Assembly (NCBI GenBank): GCA_004151065.3 | Contig: NWUY0300011990.1 | Span: 64,717 to 97,736 of the forward strand | Reading direction: 5' to 3' | From: Larix sibirica | Lineage: Eukaryota > Streptophyta > Pinopsida > Pinales > Pinaceae | DNA length: 33,020 nucleotides | In this document: positions 32,529 through 33,020 of the stretch, in pieces | How the letters are laid out: every line of letters begins with the position of its first letter | Position numbering within the stretch: position 1 is the stretch's first letter | Program-made: the position numbers and the translations under genes | The notes under the pieces: generated by a model | What the model saw: only the letters and a program-made list of their open reading frames with translations | Database searches by the model: none | What the model was told of the DNA's origin: nothing

Positions 32529-32970
32529 CCTTTTGCCGCCTCAACAAATCCACTTGTTATTAGTAATTAGCTCAGGTTTAATGACAAATGACTTATTGGA
32601 AGAAACAATACGACCAATGCAATTATATTCCTCAAATATTATGAATCATTGAAATCAAATTTGATAAAAGTGTATTAAAGACATCTAAATTAAGAAGAAA
32701 CAACATTTGTTATTGCATTTGTAATGAACAAAATAACTTTTAACCTTTTGCCACCTCAACAAACCCATTTGATAGTAGTAATTAATTACTAAAAACGTAT
32801 GATAAATGATTAATTGGAAAAAAATAATAAAACCAAGGAAATGATATTCCTCAAAGTTAACGGATCATGGATAAACATGTATTCTCTACATCACATAGGG
32901 ACATATCTAAATTAAGAAAAAACAACATTTGTTAATGCATGTGCAATGAAGAGAATATCTTCCATAACTC
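32529..32970. repeat. Two-copy tandem repeat, about 225-bp period
   Basis: CCTTTTGCCGCCTCAAC at 32529 recurs as CCTTTTGCCACCTCAAC at 32754. Other matched landmarks are GACATCTAAATTAAGAAGAA/GACATATCTAAATTAAGAAA and AACAACATTTGTTA. The copies have diverged moderately with small indels. Confidence 0.7.
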
Positions 32971-33020
32971 AATTAGATTCTAAAGTTAGCCATGTTGAGT
33001 CTCCAATAACATCACCATCA

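Overview
This window looks like repeat-rich nuclear DNA from a seed plant with a large genome. A gymnosperm (conifer) is my best guess, because old retroelement debris remains readable here, but nothing in the sequence proves it. It is AT-rich. I see no intact host gene, rRNA, functional tRNA, organellar DNA or CRISPR array. Almost everything recognisable is a decayed mobile element: LTR retrotransposons, L1-type LINEs, tRNA-derived SINEs and one Mutator-type foldback MITE. They sit in long stretches I cannot assign.

Layout. 1-30 is a probable LTR tip. 787-1317 is a minus-strand solo LTR split by an N. 1318-4754 is unassigned, with several short tandem repeats. 4755-7128 is a plus-strand non-autonomous LTR retrotransposon (5' LTR, iMet-type primer site, Gag-like domain, protease-like domain lacking its catalytic motif, polypurine tract, truncated 3' LTR). 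7130-7190 is a second LTR-tip fragment. 7191-9065 is a minus-strand LINE ORF2 pseudogene with the main reverse transcriptase motifs. 9115-9345 is a SINE. 9576-10010 is an RNase H relic, interrupted at 10011-10279 by a 269-bp MITE with a 9-bp target duplication. 10455-11360 is a broken coiled-coil ORF. 11552-11766 is a SINE with target-site duplications.

12333-20113 and 20115-27895 are two copies of one 7781-bp segment. They have equal length, roughly 20 differences by eye, and a single N between them. Each holds a Ty3/gypsy protease relic, two SINEs, a minus-strand RNase H relic, two minisatellites and a microsatellite. The simplest reading is two unmerged overlapping contigs or haplotypes, not a biological tandem duplication.

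28600-30326 is a plus-strand LINE relic (ORF1 with DUF4283 and a zinc knuckle, then the start of the ORF2 endonuclease) that stops abruptly. The right end holds short tandem repeats, a possible minus-strand LTR promoter near 31.1 kb, and a two-copy 225-bp repeat at 32529-32970.

The window contains five single Ns (1113, 7129, 9923, 11645, 20114). Each lies inside or next to a repeat, and three are flanked by the same sequence on both sides. Apparent duplications should therefore be treated as assembly effects first. I found no convincing new biological system. The most interesting biology is the Gag-protease-only LTR element and the foldback MITE.
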